In this document: positions 1 to 8,536 of the stretch, in pieces | How the letters are laid out: each line of letters begins with the position of its first letter | Numbering within the stretch: the first letter of the stretch is position 1 | Assembly (NCBI GenBank): GCA_031424145.1 | Contig: JANPGV010000192.1 | Span: 1-26,088 of the forward strand | DNA length: 26,088 nt | Direction of reading: 5' to 3' | Source: JAENVT01 sp031424145 | GTDB taxonomy: Bacteria; Actinomycetota; Acidimicrobiia; Acidimicrobiales; Ilumatobacteraceae | The notes under the pieces: model-generated | Told to the model about the DNA's origin: nothing | What the model saw: the letters and a program-made list of their open reading frames with translations, nothing else | Databases searched by the model: none | Translations under genes and position numbers: made by a program

Positions 1-251
1 AGTACGGCGAGATCGAGCGACGAACCGACTAGGTCATCGGTGACGACGAGCGTCCCGCTCACGACTCGGGCACACACTGCCCGCGTCCGCAAGCCGCGGG
101 CAATGAGACCGAAGCCCTGACCGCTTCCAATCTCCCACGGCCCCGCTACGGGCCCCTCGACATCGCAGACGGTGTGTATGAGGTCGACGCCTCGCCAACG
201 ACGAACGGGGCTCGGTTGGACCGCTGGTCGCTCGATCGTCGATGCACGCAT
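1..251 (-). CDS. YceI-like family protein, N-terminal part (runs off the left edge)
   Basis: An open frame with 83 complete codons reads leftward from an ATG at 251-249 and leaves the window with no stop. A TAG lies in frame upstream of the ATG, and a strong ribosome site (AAGGAG, complement of 260-265) sits 8 nt before it, which decides the start. After about 38 poorly conserved residues the protein reads PWEIGSGQGFGLIARGLRT and then SGTLVVTDDLVGSSLD (residues about 38-80). This fits the opening beta strands of the YceI lipocalin-like fold (W-x-I-D-P..S..G-F..R-H.. then S-G-T-I-V-V..D..SS). YceI proteins bind isoprenoid-type lipids, mostly outside the cytoplasm, but no signal peptide is visible here and the usual Asp-Pro after W-x-I is Gly-Ser. 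The gene lies 93 nt behind the LuxR-type regulator on the same strand. That it is a real gene is fairly sure; the family call is moderate because only the N-terminus is seen. Confidence 0.62.
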   Translation of the reverse strand, partial: MRASTIERPAVQPSPVRRWRGVDLIHTVCDVEGPVAGPWEIGSGQGFGLIARGLRTRAVCARVVSGTLVVTDDLVGSSLDLAV

Positions 252-344
252 TTTGGGGACTCCTTCTTCCACGGTAGGTGTCCTCGACTATGAGCCTCGG
301 GCGAGGCGATGGATATCGGCCAGTCGGCTGGGATTAACGAGGTA

Positions 345-3143
345 TCACTGCTGGTTCAACCGGCCAGGGAGCTCGGCGCGTGACCGGATGTCGAGCTTGC
401 GGTAGATCTTCGACAGGTTCCACTGAACGGTCTTCGGGCTGATGAAGAGCTCGGCGGCCACCTCGCGGTATGTGCGCCCGGCGGCGATCAGCTCGGCAAC
501 CTGAAGCTCCGTCGGTGTCAACCCGGCTGCAGTCGCGCGGCCACCCACACGTGCGAGCTCGGCCGTGGCCTTGTCGACCCACAGCGTCGCCCCCAGTCGG
601 GCGAACGTCTCGTGGGCCTCGACGAGGGCCGCACGGGCGCCGCCCTTTTGGCGGTGACGACGCTGCACCGAACCGTACGCCAGCAGGGTGCGGGCGCGCT
701 CGAACGGTTGCCCGGTGCGATCCCCGGCGAGGACGGCGGCAAGCAGATCGCAGGCGTCGCCGAGCTGGCCACGGGCGGCAAGGAGCAAGCCATTGCCGCG
801 CCCGGCGATGACGTCCAACCACGGCCGATGTAGCGTCGCAGCGAGGCGTTCAGTCCGATCTACGAGAGTTGAGGCATCGTCGAGACGGCCCAGCGCGATC
901 TTCGCGTCGATCGCATCACCGTGGTACCGGAAGAGGGCAGGCTCGAGGAGTCCGGAGGATTCGGCGGCGGCAGCAAGATCCGTCAACGTGCGATCGGCCT
1001 CATAGTTGCGACCAAGGGAGAGCTCGATGAACCCGCGTGTCGCCAACAATTCCAGTCGCGCTGAAACGACCCCGAACCTCTCCGCCAGCTCGAGGCCCTC
1101 GGCGATCGTCGACAAAGCTGAATCGACGGTACCGAGATGTGCCTCGACGAGTGCTTCGATCGTGCAGCCGAAGGGACGTTCGCTGGCCTGGCCGCTGGAG
1201 CGGATCGTCTCCGAGCACTCCCTCGCCCTCTCGAGGGCCGTTGTCCAGTCGCCGGACAACAACTCGGTGCGCGCCAGATGGAACAGGATGAACGGCAGCG
1301 ATTGCTCGTCTCCGCGATCCGCTGCTTCCCGATAGAGGGTGAAGAACCGCTCCCTCGCCGCGAGCAGCTGGTCATCCCACGTGAGCAGCATCCCGTGCAG
1401 CCAGTCCGGTCGGACGAGGATCTCCGACCATGACGAAGCGTTGGTGCGGGCGACTCGCCCGACGGCCTCGACGGCCAGACCGCGGCCGGCAAGCGAAGCG
1501 AAGAACTCGACGTGTGTCAACGCTCGGGCAACGAGCCGCGGATCGCCCGATCCCTCGGCCAGCGCCAGAGCGCGGCGAGAATGCGGTTCTGCCTCTGCAA
1601 GACTCGATGACGAGTGCAGGCACCAGGCGAGGGCCTCCTCGACCTCGACCTCAGCGGTGACATCATCGCCCACCTCCTCGAGAGCGCGCTGGAACGCGAC
1701 CGTACCCATCACGTATCCGTCGATGTGGGCGACCACCCATCCGAGGCGGATCAGCGTTCGAACGAGCGTCTGGCCTGGCGAGGCGACGCGAGAGATCTTC
1801 TCCAACACGACCCGAGAGCGCGCCACGTCGCCGGCCTCGAACAGGCAATCAGCCGCCTGTAGCCGGCGTTCCCACGCCTTCGGGGGTTGGTCTTCGGGGG
1901 TGAAGCGGGCTGCTGCTTCCCACAGCTCGGCCGCGGCGTCCGGCGCGTAACGCGCCCTGGCCCGCAGCGCAGCTGCGTCGAGGGCCGCGGCGACCACCGT
2001 GCCGGGGCGCTCTGCCGCGGCTGCGAGGTGGCGACCACGCTCCTCGACATCGTCGATCAGTTCCGCGATACGGGCGTGGAGGCGCCGCCTGTTGACTGCC
2101 GGCATCTGCGAATACGCCGCACTGGCGAGAAGCGGATGCGTGAAAACGACACGGTCTCCGTCGACCGACAACACACCGGCCGCGGCGGCCGCGGCGAGAC
2201 CGTCGCGGGCGGGGCGTGTCTTGAGCACGGACTCGATCAGCGCCGTCGTCGGACGGGCCAGTGCCGAGGCAGCCTGCACAACGTCGAGAGCCGCCGCGCT
2301 TAGCGTCAACAACCGGTCCGCGACAACCTGCTGCAGCGTCGCCGGGATCAACAGACCGAGACTGTCCTCGTCGACGACTTCGCCCTCGAGGAGTGCCCTG
2401 CCCAGCTGCAGCGCCAACAGCGGGTTCCCACCCGAGCTGTGGCGAAGGCGGGACATCGACCGTCGTTCCAACCGCTCACCGAGGTGGCTCCGAAGCAAGC
2501 GCTCGACGTCATCGTCGTCGAGCGCGGAGAGTTTCAGCCGGGTGACCGGCATCCGTCCCTCGTCGACATCATTCGGGAACATTGATCCCGTCTCGGCGCG
2601 GCGAGCCAGCAGCACCCCGATCCGCTCGGTGCGAACGCGGCGAACGGCGAAGGCCAGCACTCGTTGCGACGCCTGGTCCAGCCAGTGAACATCGTCGATC
2701 CCCACGACGAGCGGGCTGGAGCGAGCGAGCGCGCCGAGCACGCCAAGGAACCCGAGAGCGACCGCTCGCGGAAAGAGCTCATCGTCCTGCGGCTCGGCCC
2801 GGAGGAGTGCCACGTCAAGGGCCCGCCGTTGGGGAATGGGGAGCTCGTCGAACACGATCTCGGGCACATCGGTCAGCAGATCCGAAAGCGCGCTGAACGC
2901 GAGCTGCGCTTCTGCCTGGGCGGGTCGACACTCGAGGATCTGGAATGAACGCCGTTCCGCCGCTTGTAGTCCTTCCCGCCACAGAGTGGTCTTCCCCAGA
3001 CCGGGCTCACTCTCGAGCACCAACATCGCCGGACCACGGTCAAGGGAGTCGATGAACGTGTTCAGGGCCTCGAGCTCCGCAGCCCGACCGACGATGGGGT
3101 GCTCCTGCCCGGGCAACCGTCCACCCGTCGACACATCGGCCAT
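345..3143 (-). CDS. LuxR-family transcriptional regulator with N-terminal AAA/NACHT-type ATPase (LAL-type)
   Basis: A protein of 932 aa with the architecture of large ATP-binding LuxR regulators. A P-loop is seen at residues 45-52 (SEPGLGKT), where the first Gly of GxxxxGKT is Ser. A Walker B-like IDDVHWLD lies at about 149-156. A long helical, TPR-like middle follows, and the last 59 residues form a LuxR HTH (GLTPTELQVAELIAAGRTY, then SPKTVQWNLSKIYRKL). Such proteins bind DNA through the C-terminal HTH and use ATP and an unknown ligand or partner as a switch. The start at 3143 is preferred over an in-frame ATG at 3170 because GGGAGG lies just upstream of it. It follows an MDMPI-like gene by 45 nt on the same strand and precedes the YceI-like gene, so all may share a transcript. 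The ligand cannot be inferred. Confidence 0.93.
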   Translation of the reverse strand: MADVSTGGRLPGQEHPIVGRAAELEALNTFIDSLDRGPAMLVLESEPGLGKTTLWREGLQAAERRSFQILECRPAQAEAQLAFSALSDLLTDVPEIVFDELPIPQRRALDVALLRAEPQDDELFPRAVALGFLGVLGALARSSPLVVGIDDVHWLDQASQRVLAFAVRRVRTERIGVLLARRAETGSMFPNDVDEGRMPVTRLKLSALDDDDVERLLRSHLGERLERRSMSRLRHSSGGNPLLALQLGRALLEGEVVDEDSLGLLIPATLQQVVADRLLTLSAAALDVVQAASALARPTTALIESVLKTRPARDGLAAAAAAGVLSVDGDRVVFTHPLLASAAYSQMPAVNRRRLHARIAELIDDVEERGRHLAAAAERPGTVVAAALDAAALRARARYAPDAAAELWEAAARFTPEDQPPKAWERRLQAADCLFEAGDVARSRVVLEKISRVASPGQTLVRTLIRLGWVVAHIDGYVMGTVAFQRALEEVGDDVTAEVEVEEALAWCLHSSSSLAEAEPHSRRALALAEGSGDPRLVARALTHVEFFASLAGRGLAVEAVGRVARTNASSWSEILVRPDWLHGMLLTWDDQLLAARERFFTLYREAADRGDEQSLPFILFHLARTELLSGDWTTALERARECSETIRSSGQASERPFGCTIEALVEAHLGTVDSALSTIAEGLELAERFGVVSARLELLATRGFIELSLGRNYEADRTLTDLAAAAESSGLLEPALFRYHGDAIDAKIALGRLDDASTLVDRTERLAATLHRPWLDVIAGRGNGLLLAARGQLGDACDLLAAVLAGDRTGQPFERARTLLAYGSVQRRHRQKGGARAALVEAHETFARLGATLWVDKATAELARVGGRATAAGLTPTELQVAELIAAGRTYREVAAELFISPKTVQWNLSKIYRKLDIRSRAELPGRLNQQ

Positions 3144-3188
3144 GACATCCTCCCGAGGTGCTGGCCTCACAACCGTACTATTTCTCGA

Positions 3189-3944
3189 TCAGAACGGGAC
3201 CTCCTGGGTGAGGAGACCTTCGCCGGCTCCGCGACCCGAGAAGATCCGGCAGAGCTCAACAGCATCGAGTCTGATCGTCTCGCCACCCGCCCCCTGATGA
3301 AATGTGGTCCCGATGGGACCACTGAGCTCGAGGGTGAAGGGTTGACCGTGACGGCGAGCCCACTCGGCAACCGCGTCGGCGACGATGCGCCCGTCGTGCT
3401 CGGCGGTGAGCGTGAGCTCCCGTCCGGTGGCGCGGGCGATGTCGACGCGGTGCATCCATGTATCGCGGGTCAAAATCGTGTCGAGCAGGTAGCCCATCTT
3501 CCAACTCTCCGTCGTCCCGCTCAGAAGTTCCTGCTTCATCGGCATGGCACGGAACGGTGCTGGTACCCGAGCGCGGAACCGAGCCGATTTGGGCCCGGCC
3601 TCCCCGACCCGACGCAGCAACTCGGCGGTGGTCAAGTCGGCGCGCTCACGAACCTGCACTGTCGTCATCCCGTCGATGAACGAGCCCTTGCCTGCTTCCT
3701 TCTTGGCGGCGCGCATCATGTGAATGAGCCGGCCGAAGGAACAGAAGCCTTCCATGCCGCCGAGGACGTGGCCTGCGAGGTCTCGCACGTTCCAGGCCGG
3801 GCAATCGGTGGGCTTCGACCAGTCGTCGTCAGTCAGCGAGCGAAGAAGATCGAGCATTCGCTCGTTCTCCGTCGCTGCGAACAAACGGGCTTCCGATCTC
3901 TTGATCGGTCGGACGTCGTCCACTGCTATCGCGGTCATGTTCAT
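3189..3944 (-). CDS. Maleylpyruvate isomerase-family (MDMPI/DinB-like) mycothiol-dependent protein
   Basis: A protein of 251 aa. The N-terminal half is an MDMPI_N/DinB-like four-helix bundle: NERMLDLLRSLTDDDWSKPT, then CPAWNVRDLAGHVLGG with candidate metal ligand His59, and RDTWMHRVDIARATG with Asp161, His165 and Asp168. In this family His/Glu(Asp)/His hold a divalent metal that activates mycothiol, the actinobacterial low-molecular-weight thiol. Known members isomerise maleylpyruvate or conjugate or transfer thiols, but most are uncharacterised. The ATG at 3944 overlaps the stop of the upstream TetR gene as ATGA, and GAGGAG lies about 9 nt before it, so translation is coupled to the repressor. 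This implies the TetR protein controls this enzyme and itself. The longer frame (to 4028) is rejected because it would lie inside the TetR gene. The substrate is unknown. Confidence 0.85.
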   Translation of the reverse strand: MNMTAIAVDDVRPIKRSEARLFAATENERMLDLLRSLTDDDWSKPTDCPAWNVRDLAGHVLGGMEGFCSFGRLIHMMRAAKKEAGKGSFIDGMTTVQVRERADLTTAELLRRVGEAGPKSARFRARVPAPFRAMPMKQELLSGTTESWKMGYLLDTILTRDTWMHRVDIARATGRELTLTAEHDGRIVADAVAEWARRHGQPFTLELSGPIGTTFHQGAGGETIRLDAVELCRIFSGRGAGEGLLTQEVPF

Positions 3945-4555
3945 TTCCGGGTTCTCCTCGGCTGTGTCGGTTTGTTGGTTGCGTAGTTGAAGAACATCTC
4001 GATTGCTTCGTCGACGAGCCGAGTCCACCGATCGCCGCCGGGGTCGTTGGAGATCTGCTGGTCGGTGATGCCGGTACCGATCGCTGTCAATAAATCGAGC
4101 GATCGCTCGTCGGTGATGCCCACATCGGCCAGCCGCGTCTTCAGTCGATCGAGCCCCTCGATCGAGACCGCGAACGTTCGGGGTGACGGTTGGAAGCCAG
4201 GGATGGTGCGCTGAAACATCAGTTGGTAGCGCACCGGGTCCTTCGTACAGAACTCCACGAAGAACCGCACGCCGGCCTGCAGGTCGGCGAGGGGGTCACC
4301 CGTCGAAACGACGCGCGCCTCTTCATCGAGGTAGGCAAGCGCCCCTTGGGCGAACATTGCGTCGTAGATGGCGTGCTTGGAACCGAAGTACGAGTACAGC
4401 GACGGGGCCTGCATGCCCACACGGTGGGCGAGATCGCGCATTGCCAGACCGGCCAAGCCCTCCTCGCGCACCAGCGTCCAAGCGGCATCCAGGATCTCTG
4501 CAACTGTAGCCTCACGACGTTCGGCACGTCGATCACGAATCGGTAATTCTAACAT
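3941..4555 (-). CDS. TetR/AcrR-family transcriptional regulator
   Basis: A protein of 204 aa from the ATG at 4555 (an in-frame start 12 codons further up is possible). The N-terminal HTH is clear: EILDAAWTLVREEGLAGLAM, then RDLAHRVGMQAPSLYSYFGS and KHAIYDAMF (residues about 18-70). The C-terminal ligand domain resembles the TetR_C/WHG group (VRFFVEFCTKDPVRYQLMFQ). Its last codon overlaps the first codon of the MDMPI-like gene. An imperfect inverted repeat overlaps its start codon (see 4549-4580), as expected for an autorepressor; that repeat also argues for the start at 4555 over 4591. The inducer is unknown, and the link to mycothiol chemistry is inferred from the neighbour only. Confidence 0.88.
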   Translation of the reverse strand: MLELPIRDRRAERREATVAEILDAAWTLVREEGLAGLAMRDLAHRVGMQAPSLYSYFGSKHAIYDAMFAQGALAYLDEEARVVSTGDPLADLQAGVRFFVEFCTKDPVRYQLMFQRTIPGFQPSPRTFAVSIEGLDRLKTRLADVGITDERSLDLLTAIGTGITDQQISNDPGGDRWTRLVDEAIEMFFNYATNKPTQPRRTRK

Positions 4556-4580
4556 TGTTCGAAGAATAGAGCAACGTTCG
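4549..4580. promoter_or_regulatory. Candidate operator of the adjacent TetR gene
   Basis: Inverted repeat CTAACATTGTTC (4549-4560), 8-nt spacer, GAGCAACGTTCG (4569-4580). Nine of twelve positions are complementary. It covers the proposed TetR start codon (4555-4553), so a bound repressor would block expression of its own operon. No binding data exist; this is symmetry plus position. Confidence 0.42.
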
Positions 4581-4649
4581 GAATCGGTCAAGACCTGAAC
4601 TCAGTTCCGCAGAAACCACAACGGCGGCCCAGCGTAAGAATCCTCACTT

Positions 4650-4661
4650 TTCTTGCAAGAA
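4650..4661. promoter_or_regulatory. Perfect 12-bp palindrome, candidate LacI-family operator
   Basis: TTCTTGCAAGAA is a perfect palindrome 40 bp before the LacI-type gene, in the divergent spacer between the TetR and LacI genes. The heptamer AAGAATC occurs in it (4657-4663) and again 21 bp upstream (4636-4642), about two helical turns away. LacI-family operators are usually near-perfect palindromes of this kind, and autoregulation is likely. The centre is GC rather than the commoner CG. Confidence 0.4.
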
Positions 4662-4701
4662 TCGCACGAACACCTGGCGATGCCGCAAGGTCCCTCATAG
4701 T

Positions 4702-5730
4702 GTGGCGGCCGTGGCTCCTCGACTGTCTGACATCGCAGACAAGGCCGGGGTCAGCGAGGCCACCGTGAGCCGTGTTCTGAACGGAAAGCCCGGGGTTTCC
4801 ACACGCACTCGGCAAAGCGTCCTCAGCGCGGTCGACATGCTCGGTTACGCCCGGCCGGCGCAATTGCGCACCGAACGCGTCCGACTCATCGGTCTCATCC
4901 TGCCCGAGTTGCAGAACCCGATCTTCCCCGCGTTCGCCGAGGTGGTCGCCGGCGCGCTGGCTCGACAGGGTTTTACGCCGGTGCTGTGCACGCGCACGTA
5001 CGGAGGCATCACCGAGCCGGAGTACGTCGATCTGTTGATTTCGCAACAGGCGTCGGGGGTGGTCTTCGCTGGCGGCCTGTACGCGGAGGCCTATGCCAAC
5101 CACGATCACTACGCACGCCTCGCCGAACGCAACCTCCCCGTCGTGCTCGTCAACGCCGCAGTCGACAGCTTGCCGTTCGCCACTGTTGCATGCGACGACG
5201 ACAGTGCGGCCGAACAGGCCTTCAACCACCTCGTCTCGCTCGGCCACACTCGCATCGGGATGGTGCTCGGTCCGCTCGACCACGTCCCGTCGCAACGCAA
5301 GCTCTCGGCCGCGAAACGCGTCGCCTCGAGCGGCCGGCTCGAGCTCACCGACGACCGCATCGCCCGCGCCAGCTTCTCGGTCGAGGGAGGCCAGGCCGCC
5401 GCCGCGCCACTCATGCGCGGCGGTGTCACAGGCGTGATCTGTGCCAGCGATCCGCTAGCGCTCGGCGTCATCCAAGCAGCCCGTCGGGCCGGGCTCTCCG
5501 TGCCGGCCGACGTTTCAGTCGTCGGCTACGACGACTCACGTTTCATGCGCTACACCGACCCCGCGCTGACGACCGTGCGCCAACCGATCGAAGCCATGGG
5601 TCGCGCCGTCGTCGAACGCATCGTCGCTCAGATCAACGGCCGCAGCGAGTTCGGCGGGCGACTGCTCTTCGAACCCGAGCTGATCGTGCGCGCCTCCACT
5701 GCTCCGGCGCCCGGCGAACCTTCTGCCTGA
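4702..5730 (+). CDS. LacI-family transcriptional regulator
   Basis: A protein of 342 aa, the usual length for the family. The N-terminal HTH is textbook: LSDIADKAGVSEATVSRVLN (residues 8-27), then the hinge region with GKPGVSTRTR. A periplasmic-binding-protein-like domain follows (VRLIGLILPELQNPIFPAFA at about 60; GVICASDPLALGVIQAARRA, VSVVGYDDSRFMRYTDPALT and TTVRQPIEAMGR towards the end), of the type that binds a sugar or similar small effector. The start is GTG at 4702, with a second in-frame GTG at 4711. There is no clear SD, so either could be used. No sugar-uptake genes are nearby. The closest candidate targets are the small stress-type gene and, beyond it, the FAD/GcvT pair, but an unlinked target is just as possible. 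Confidence 0.92.
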   Translation: MAAVAPRLSDIADKAGVSEATVSRVLNGKPGVSTRTRQSVLSAVDMLGYARPAQLRTERVRLIGLILPELQNPIFPAFAEVVAGALARQGFTPVLCTRTYGGITEPEYVDLLISQQASGVVFAGGLYAEAYANHDHYARLAERNLPVVLVNAAVDSLPFATVACDDDSAAEQAFNHLVSLGHTRIGMVLGPLDHVPSQRKLSAAKRVASSGRLELTDDRIARASFSVEGGQAAAAPLMRGGVTGVICASDPLALGVIQAARRAGLSVPADVSVVGYDDSRFMRYTDPALTTVRQPIEAMGRAVVERIVAQINGRSEFGGRLLFEPELIVRASTAPAPGEPSA

Positions 5731-5781
5731 AGTGCTCTCCCGTCAGCCTCTTCCAACGCCGACTCGACGAACTGGCGACAC

Positions 5782-5806
5782 GTTTACGTCCGCCGGCATC
5801 GGGTAC
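5782..5806 (+). promoter_or_regulatory. Candidate SigB/SigF-type (general stress) promoter
   Basis: GTTT (5782-5785), 15-nt spacer, GGGTAC (5801-5806). Actinobacterial alternative sigma factors of the SigB/SigF class recognise GTTT-N14-17-GGGTA(T/C). The predicted start of RNA is near 5813, and a good SD and ATG follow at 5826-5839. The same pattern precedes the two other small charged genes in this window. Confidence 0.6.
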
Positions 5807-5838
5807 TTCGTCTGCAGGCAATTGCAAAGGAGAGTGAA

Positions 5839-6072
5839 ATGGCCGATCTGTCCGCGAAGAGACGAGCGAAGGTTTCCACAAAGGACTTCGGATTGCCGGA
5901 GAAAGCAAGGACGAAAGATGCGAAGAAGGAAACCGGCAACTATCCGATGCCTGACAAGGCACACGCACAAAATGCCAAGTCACGCGCTGCGCAGCAAGAG
6001 AAGGCCGGCAACCTCACCAAGACGCAACGCGAGCGAATCGACCGCAAGGCCGACAAGATCCTCGACAAGTAA
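5839..6072 (+). CDS. Small charged hypothetical protein, likely stress-induced
   Basis: A protein of 77 aa, extremely rich in Lys, Arg, Asp and Glu, with no membrane segment and little predicted hydrophobic core. A strong SD (AAAGGAG, about 5826-5832) precedes the ATG. Segments TKDFGLPEKA and YPMPDKAHAQNAKSRAAQ recall a widespread set of small proteins with a D-F-(A/G)-x-P..Y-P-(I/M)-x-D..H-A-x-N-A pattern (DUF6582-like). Those are known only as phage- or stress-associated unknowns; the match is by eye. The gene is monocistronic, with a SigB-type promoter upstream and a convergent gene 12 bp after its stop. A role in desiccation, oxidative or osmotic stress is inferred only from the promoter and composition. 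Confidence 0.75.
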   Translation: MADLSAKRRAKVSTKDFGLPEKARTKDAKKETGNYPMPDKAHAQNAKSRAAQQEKAGNLTKTQRERIDRKADKILDK

Positions 6073-6084
6073 CCGCCCGCGTCC

Positions 6085-8508
6085 TCAGGCGCGAGGAGCC
6101 TTGTTGTCCGGGTCGTAGAGCGGCTCGGAGCCGACCGTTGCGCCGACCCGTTGCCCGAAGATCTCGATCTGCAGCTTCGCTCCCGGCGAGCAGTGATCGG
6201 GTTGCACGTAGCCGAGCGCAATACTGCGGTCGAGCGTGAAGCTCCAGCCGCCTGAGGTCACGATCCCGACTCGCTCACCATTCGAGTAGATGGACGAGTT
6301 GGCTGGCGCGTCGGCGTCGCCGGGTCGATCGAGGGTGAGCGGAACAAAGCGATAGCGCGGTCCCCGGTCGCGTTCGGCGAGAAGCGCGTCGCGACCGACG
6401 AAGTGGTCTTTGCCGAAGTCGACGAATCGATCGAGCGATGCATCGAGTGGTGAGAAGCCGATCTCCAGATCGGCCTTCCACGATCGATAGCACTTGTCGA
6501 GGCGCATGCTGTCGACAGCGTAGATGCCGATGTCGCGGATGCCGTGCTGCTCCCCCGCCGCCCACAGAAGTTCGTACAGCTCGAGGAGTTGATCGGTGGC
6601 CGCGTGCAACTCCCAGCCGAGCTCGCCCACGTAGCTGACGCGCAGTGCACGCACCGAGCCGGCGGGTGTCTCGATGTCGCGGCACGTCAGCCACGGGAAG
6701 GACCCGTTGTCGAGCGAGGTGCTGGTGATCTTGCCGAGCACGTCGCGCGATCGCGGGCCGACGATCATGAGCGTGCCGAGCTCGTGCGTTCGGTTCGCAA
6801 TGGTGATGGAACCGTCCATGTCGAGCGCAGACTCCAGCACGTCCAGGTCGTGCCATTCAGCGCTGGCGGCACCAACGACGTAGAAGTGATCAACACCGAG
6901 ACGAGTGACCGTGAACTCGCTGAGCACAGTTCCCGTCGGGGTCAGCGCGTAGACAAGACCGAGGCGGCCGGGGCGCGGCAGCTTCGAGCAAAGAAGGTTG
7001 TCGAGATATTTCGTGGCGCAAGGACCTTGAATCTCGAACTTGGTGAAGCCGGGGAGGTCGAGTAGCGCGACCCGGTTGCGAGCGGCTTCGACTTCGGCTG
7101 CCACGACCGCACGCCAGCCGTTGGTGCGGAACAGCGTCAGCGTGTGGTCGGTGACCACCGCGTCCGTATCGATGTAAACGGGTCGTTCCCAACCACCTCG
7201 CGCGCCGAAGGCCGCGCCTTTTGCGGCCAGCGTGTCGTACAGGGGCGAGGTGTATGCGGGTCGGCCCGCGGGGCGCTCCTCGAACGGAAACCCGACGGCG
7301 TACTCGTTCTGGTAGAGCTCGACCGCCTTGGCGACGGTGTAGTCGAAGGTGGCGTACTCCTTGAAGCGACGCCTGTCGACCGGCCAGACATCGAACGATG
7401 GTTGGCCGTCGACGATCCAGTCCGCTATGGCCATACCTGCGCCGCCGCCTTGAGCGATGCCGAAGCTGAACGTGTTGCAGTGGAAGAAGTTGCGCAACCC
7501 GCGTTCGGGACCCAGGTAGGGATAGCCATCCGGTGAATATGGAATGGGCCCATTGATCACCCGGGCGATGCCTGCGTCGGCGAGGACGGGCACGCGATCG
7601 CCGGCATCGAGGATCTGCGGCTCGAGGCGATCGAGGTCGGCAGGCCAGAGCCTGTTGGCGAACTCGTCGGGGATGCCGTCGAGCCACATCGCAGTCGCCT
7701 GCCACTCGTATGGCCCGAGGATGTAACCGTTGCGTTCTTGACGGAGGTAGTACGAGGCGTCGGGATCGCGCAGTAGCGGCAACGGTGTCGCCCGTTCTGC
7801 CAACTCCGGAATCTCGTCGGTCACGAGGTACTGGTGCGAGAGGCTGACGATCGGCAGGTCGCGGCCGACCAAAGCCATCACTTCTCCAGCGCGATAGCCG
7901 GCCGCGTTGAGGACGATCTCGCACTCGATGTCGCCCTGCGGGGTCGTGACGATCCATTCGTGGTTCGGTCTCTGTTCGAGCCCAGTGACCCGCTGGCCTC
8001 GCTGTATTCGGCAACCCATCCCGCGCGCGGCGCGCGCCAAGGCCTGGGTCACTTGCGAGGGATCGATGTCACCATCGAGTGGATCCCAGAGCGCGCCGAC
8101 CAGGTCGTGGGTTCGAACCAGCGGATAGCGCTCGACGAGCTCGCTCGGGGAAAGCAGGTCGTACTCCATCCCGTTGGCCCGGGCCATGGATGCGATGTGC
8201 TTGAACTCGGCCATCCGCTCCCGCGTGTGCGCGAGCCGCACCGAACCGGTGACGTGGTAGCTCACCGAGAAATCGGTGTCCTTGGCGAGCTGGCGATACA
8301 GGTCCGTCGAGTACTGCTGGAGGCGCATGACGCTCCAACTTCCCGAGAACGTCGGCACGTTTCCAGCGGCGTGCCACGTGGAGCCCGACGTCAGCTCGTC
8401 GCGCTCGAGCAGCAGCACGTCGGTCCAGCCCCGCAGGCAGAGGTGGTAAGCGGCACTTACTCCGGCGATGCCACCGCCAATGACCACCACCTGGGCGCGA
8501 TCACTCAT
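6085..8508 (-). CDS. FAD-dependent oxidoreductase fused to GcvT-like aminomethyltransferase (dimethylglycine/sarcosine dehydrogenase-like)
   Basis: A protein of 807 aa. The N-terminal DAO fold has a Rossmann motif VVVIGGGIAGVSAAYHL (residues 7-23) and SGSTWHAAG, where His46 matches the histidine that carries covalent FAD in mammalian dimethylglycine dehydrogenase. The middle linker/FAO_M part is followed by a GcvT fold (LPGFTKFEIQGPCATKYLDN; SYVGELGWELHAA; GKDHFVGRDALLAERD) that in characterised members binds tetrahydrofolate and captures the released one-carbon unit as methylene-THF. It likely oxidatively demethylates an N-methylated amine or amino acid. The ATG at 8508 is preferred to the in-frame GTG at 8535 because TAGTAT lies 7 nt before it with no SD, a leaderless arrangement. 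A paralogue is divergently transcribed 78 bp away. The exact substrate (dimethylglycine, sarcosine or another) cannot be told from sequence. Confidence 0.9.
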   Translation of the reverse strand: MSDRAQVVVIGGGIAGVSAAYHLCLRGWTDVLLLERDELTSGSTWHAAGNVPTFSGSWSVMRLQQYSTDLYRQLAKDTDFSVSYHVTGSVRLAHTRERMAEFKHIASMARANGMEYDLLSPSELVERYPLVRTHDLVGALWDPLDGDIDPSQVTQALARAARGMGCRIQRGQRVTGLEQRPNHEWIVTTPQGDIECEIVLNAAGYRAGEVMALVGRDLPIVSLSHQYLVTDEIPELAERATPLPLLRDPDASYYLRQERNGYILGPYEWQATAMWLDGIPDEFANRLWPADLDRLEPQILDAGDRVPVLADAGIARVINGPIPYSPDGYPYLGPERGLRNFFHCNTFSFGIAQGGGAGMAIADWIVDGQPSFDVWPVDRRRFKEYATFDYTVAKAVELYQNEYAVGFPFEERPAGRPAYTSPLYDTLAAKGAAFGARGGWERPVYIDTDAVVTDHTLTLFRTNGWRAVVAAEVEAARNRVALLDLPGFTKFEIQGPCATKYLDNLLCSKLPRPGRLGLVYALTPTGTVLSEFTVTRLGVDHFYVVGAASAEWHDLDVLESALDMDGSITIANRTHELGTLMIVGPRSRDVLGKITSTSLDNGSFPWLTCRDIETPAGSVRALRVSYVGELGWELHAATDQLLELYELLWAAGEQHGIRDIGIYAVDSMRLDKCYRSWKADLEIGFSPLDASLDRFVDFGKDHFVGRDALLAERDRGPRYRFVPLTLDRPGDADAPANSSIYSNGERVGIVTSGGWSFTLDRSIALGYVQPDHCSPGAKLQIEIFGQRVGATVGSEPLYDPDNKAPRA

Positions 8509-8509
8509 C

Positions 8510-8536
8510 TGTGAAATACTAGACACAAATTTCACA
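8510..8536. promoter_or_regulatory. Perfect inverted repeat TGTGAAAT-N11-ATTTCACA, candidate operator
   Basis: Two perfect 8-bp arms (8510-8517 and 8529-8536) lie in the 78-bp spacer between the two FAD/GcvT genes. The -10 element of the leftward gene (TAGTAT, complement of 8516-8521) falls inside it, so binding would control at least that promoter. The nearest candidate binder is the XRE-cupin protein encoded at 11040-11660. Confidence 0.6.
8516..8521 (-). promoter_or_regulatory. -10 element of the leftward FAD/GcvT gene (leaderless)
   Basis: TAGTAT on the minus strand fits the TANNNT -10 consensus. Its end is 7 nt from the ATG at 8508, placing the RNA start on or next to the start codon. 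No SD is present. No good -35 is visible at 16-18 bp, so an activator may be needed. Confidence 0.45.

Noticed and set aside
172..405. Rightward open frame of 77 codons at the left edge
   Set aside because: It lies antisense to the YceI-like start and the end of the LuxR gene, has no SD and no family-like residues.
4588..5295. Leftward open frame of 235 codons
   Set aside because: Antisense to the well-supported LacI gene and covering its promoter region; no recognisable motifs.
6073..6084. Terminator between the convergent 77-aa and FAD/GcvT genes
   Set aside because: Only a 4-bp stem (CCTC..GAGG) is visible and the gap is 12 bp; not convincing.
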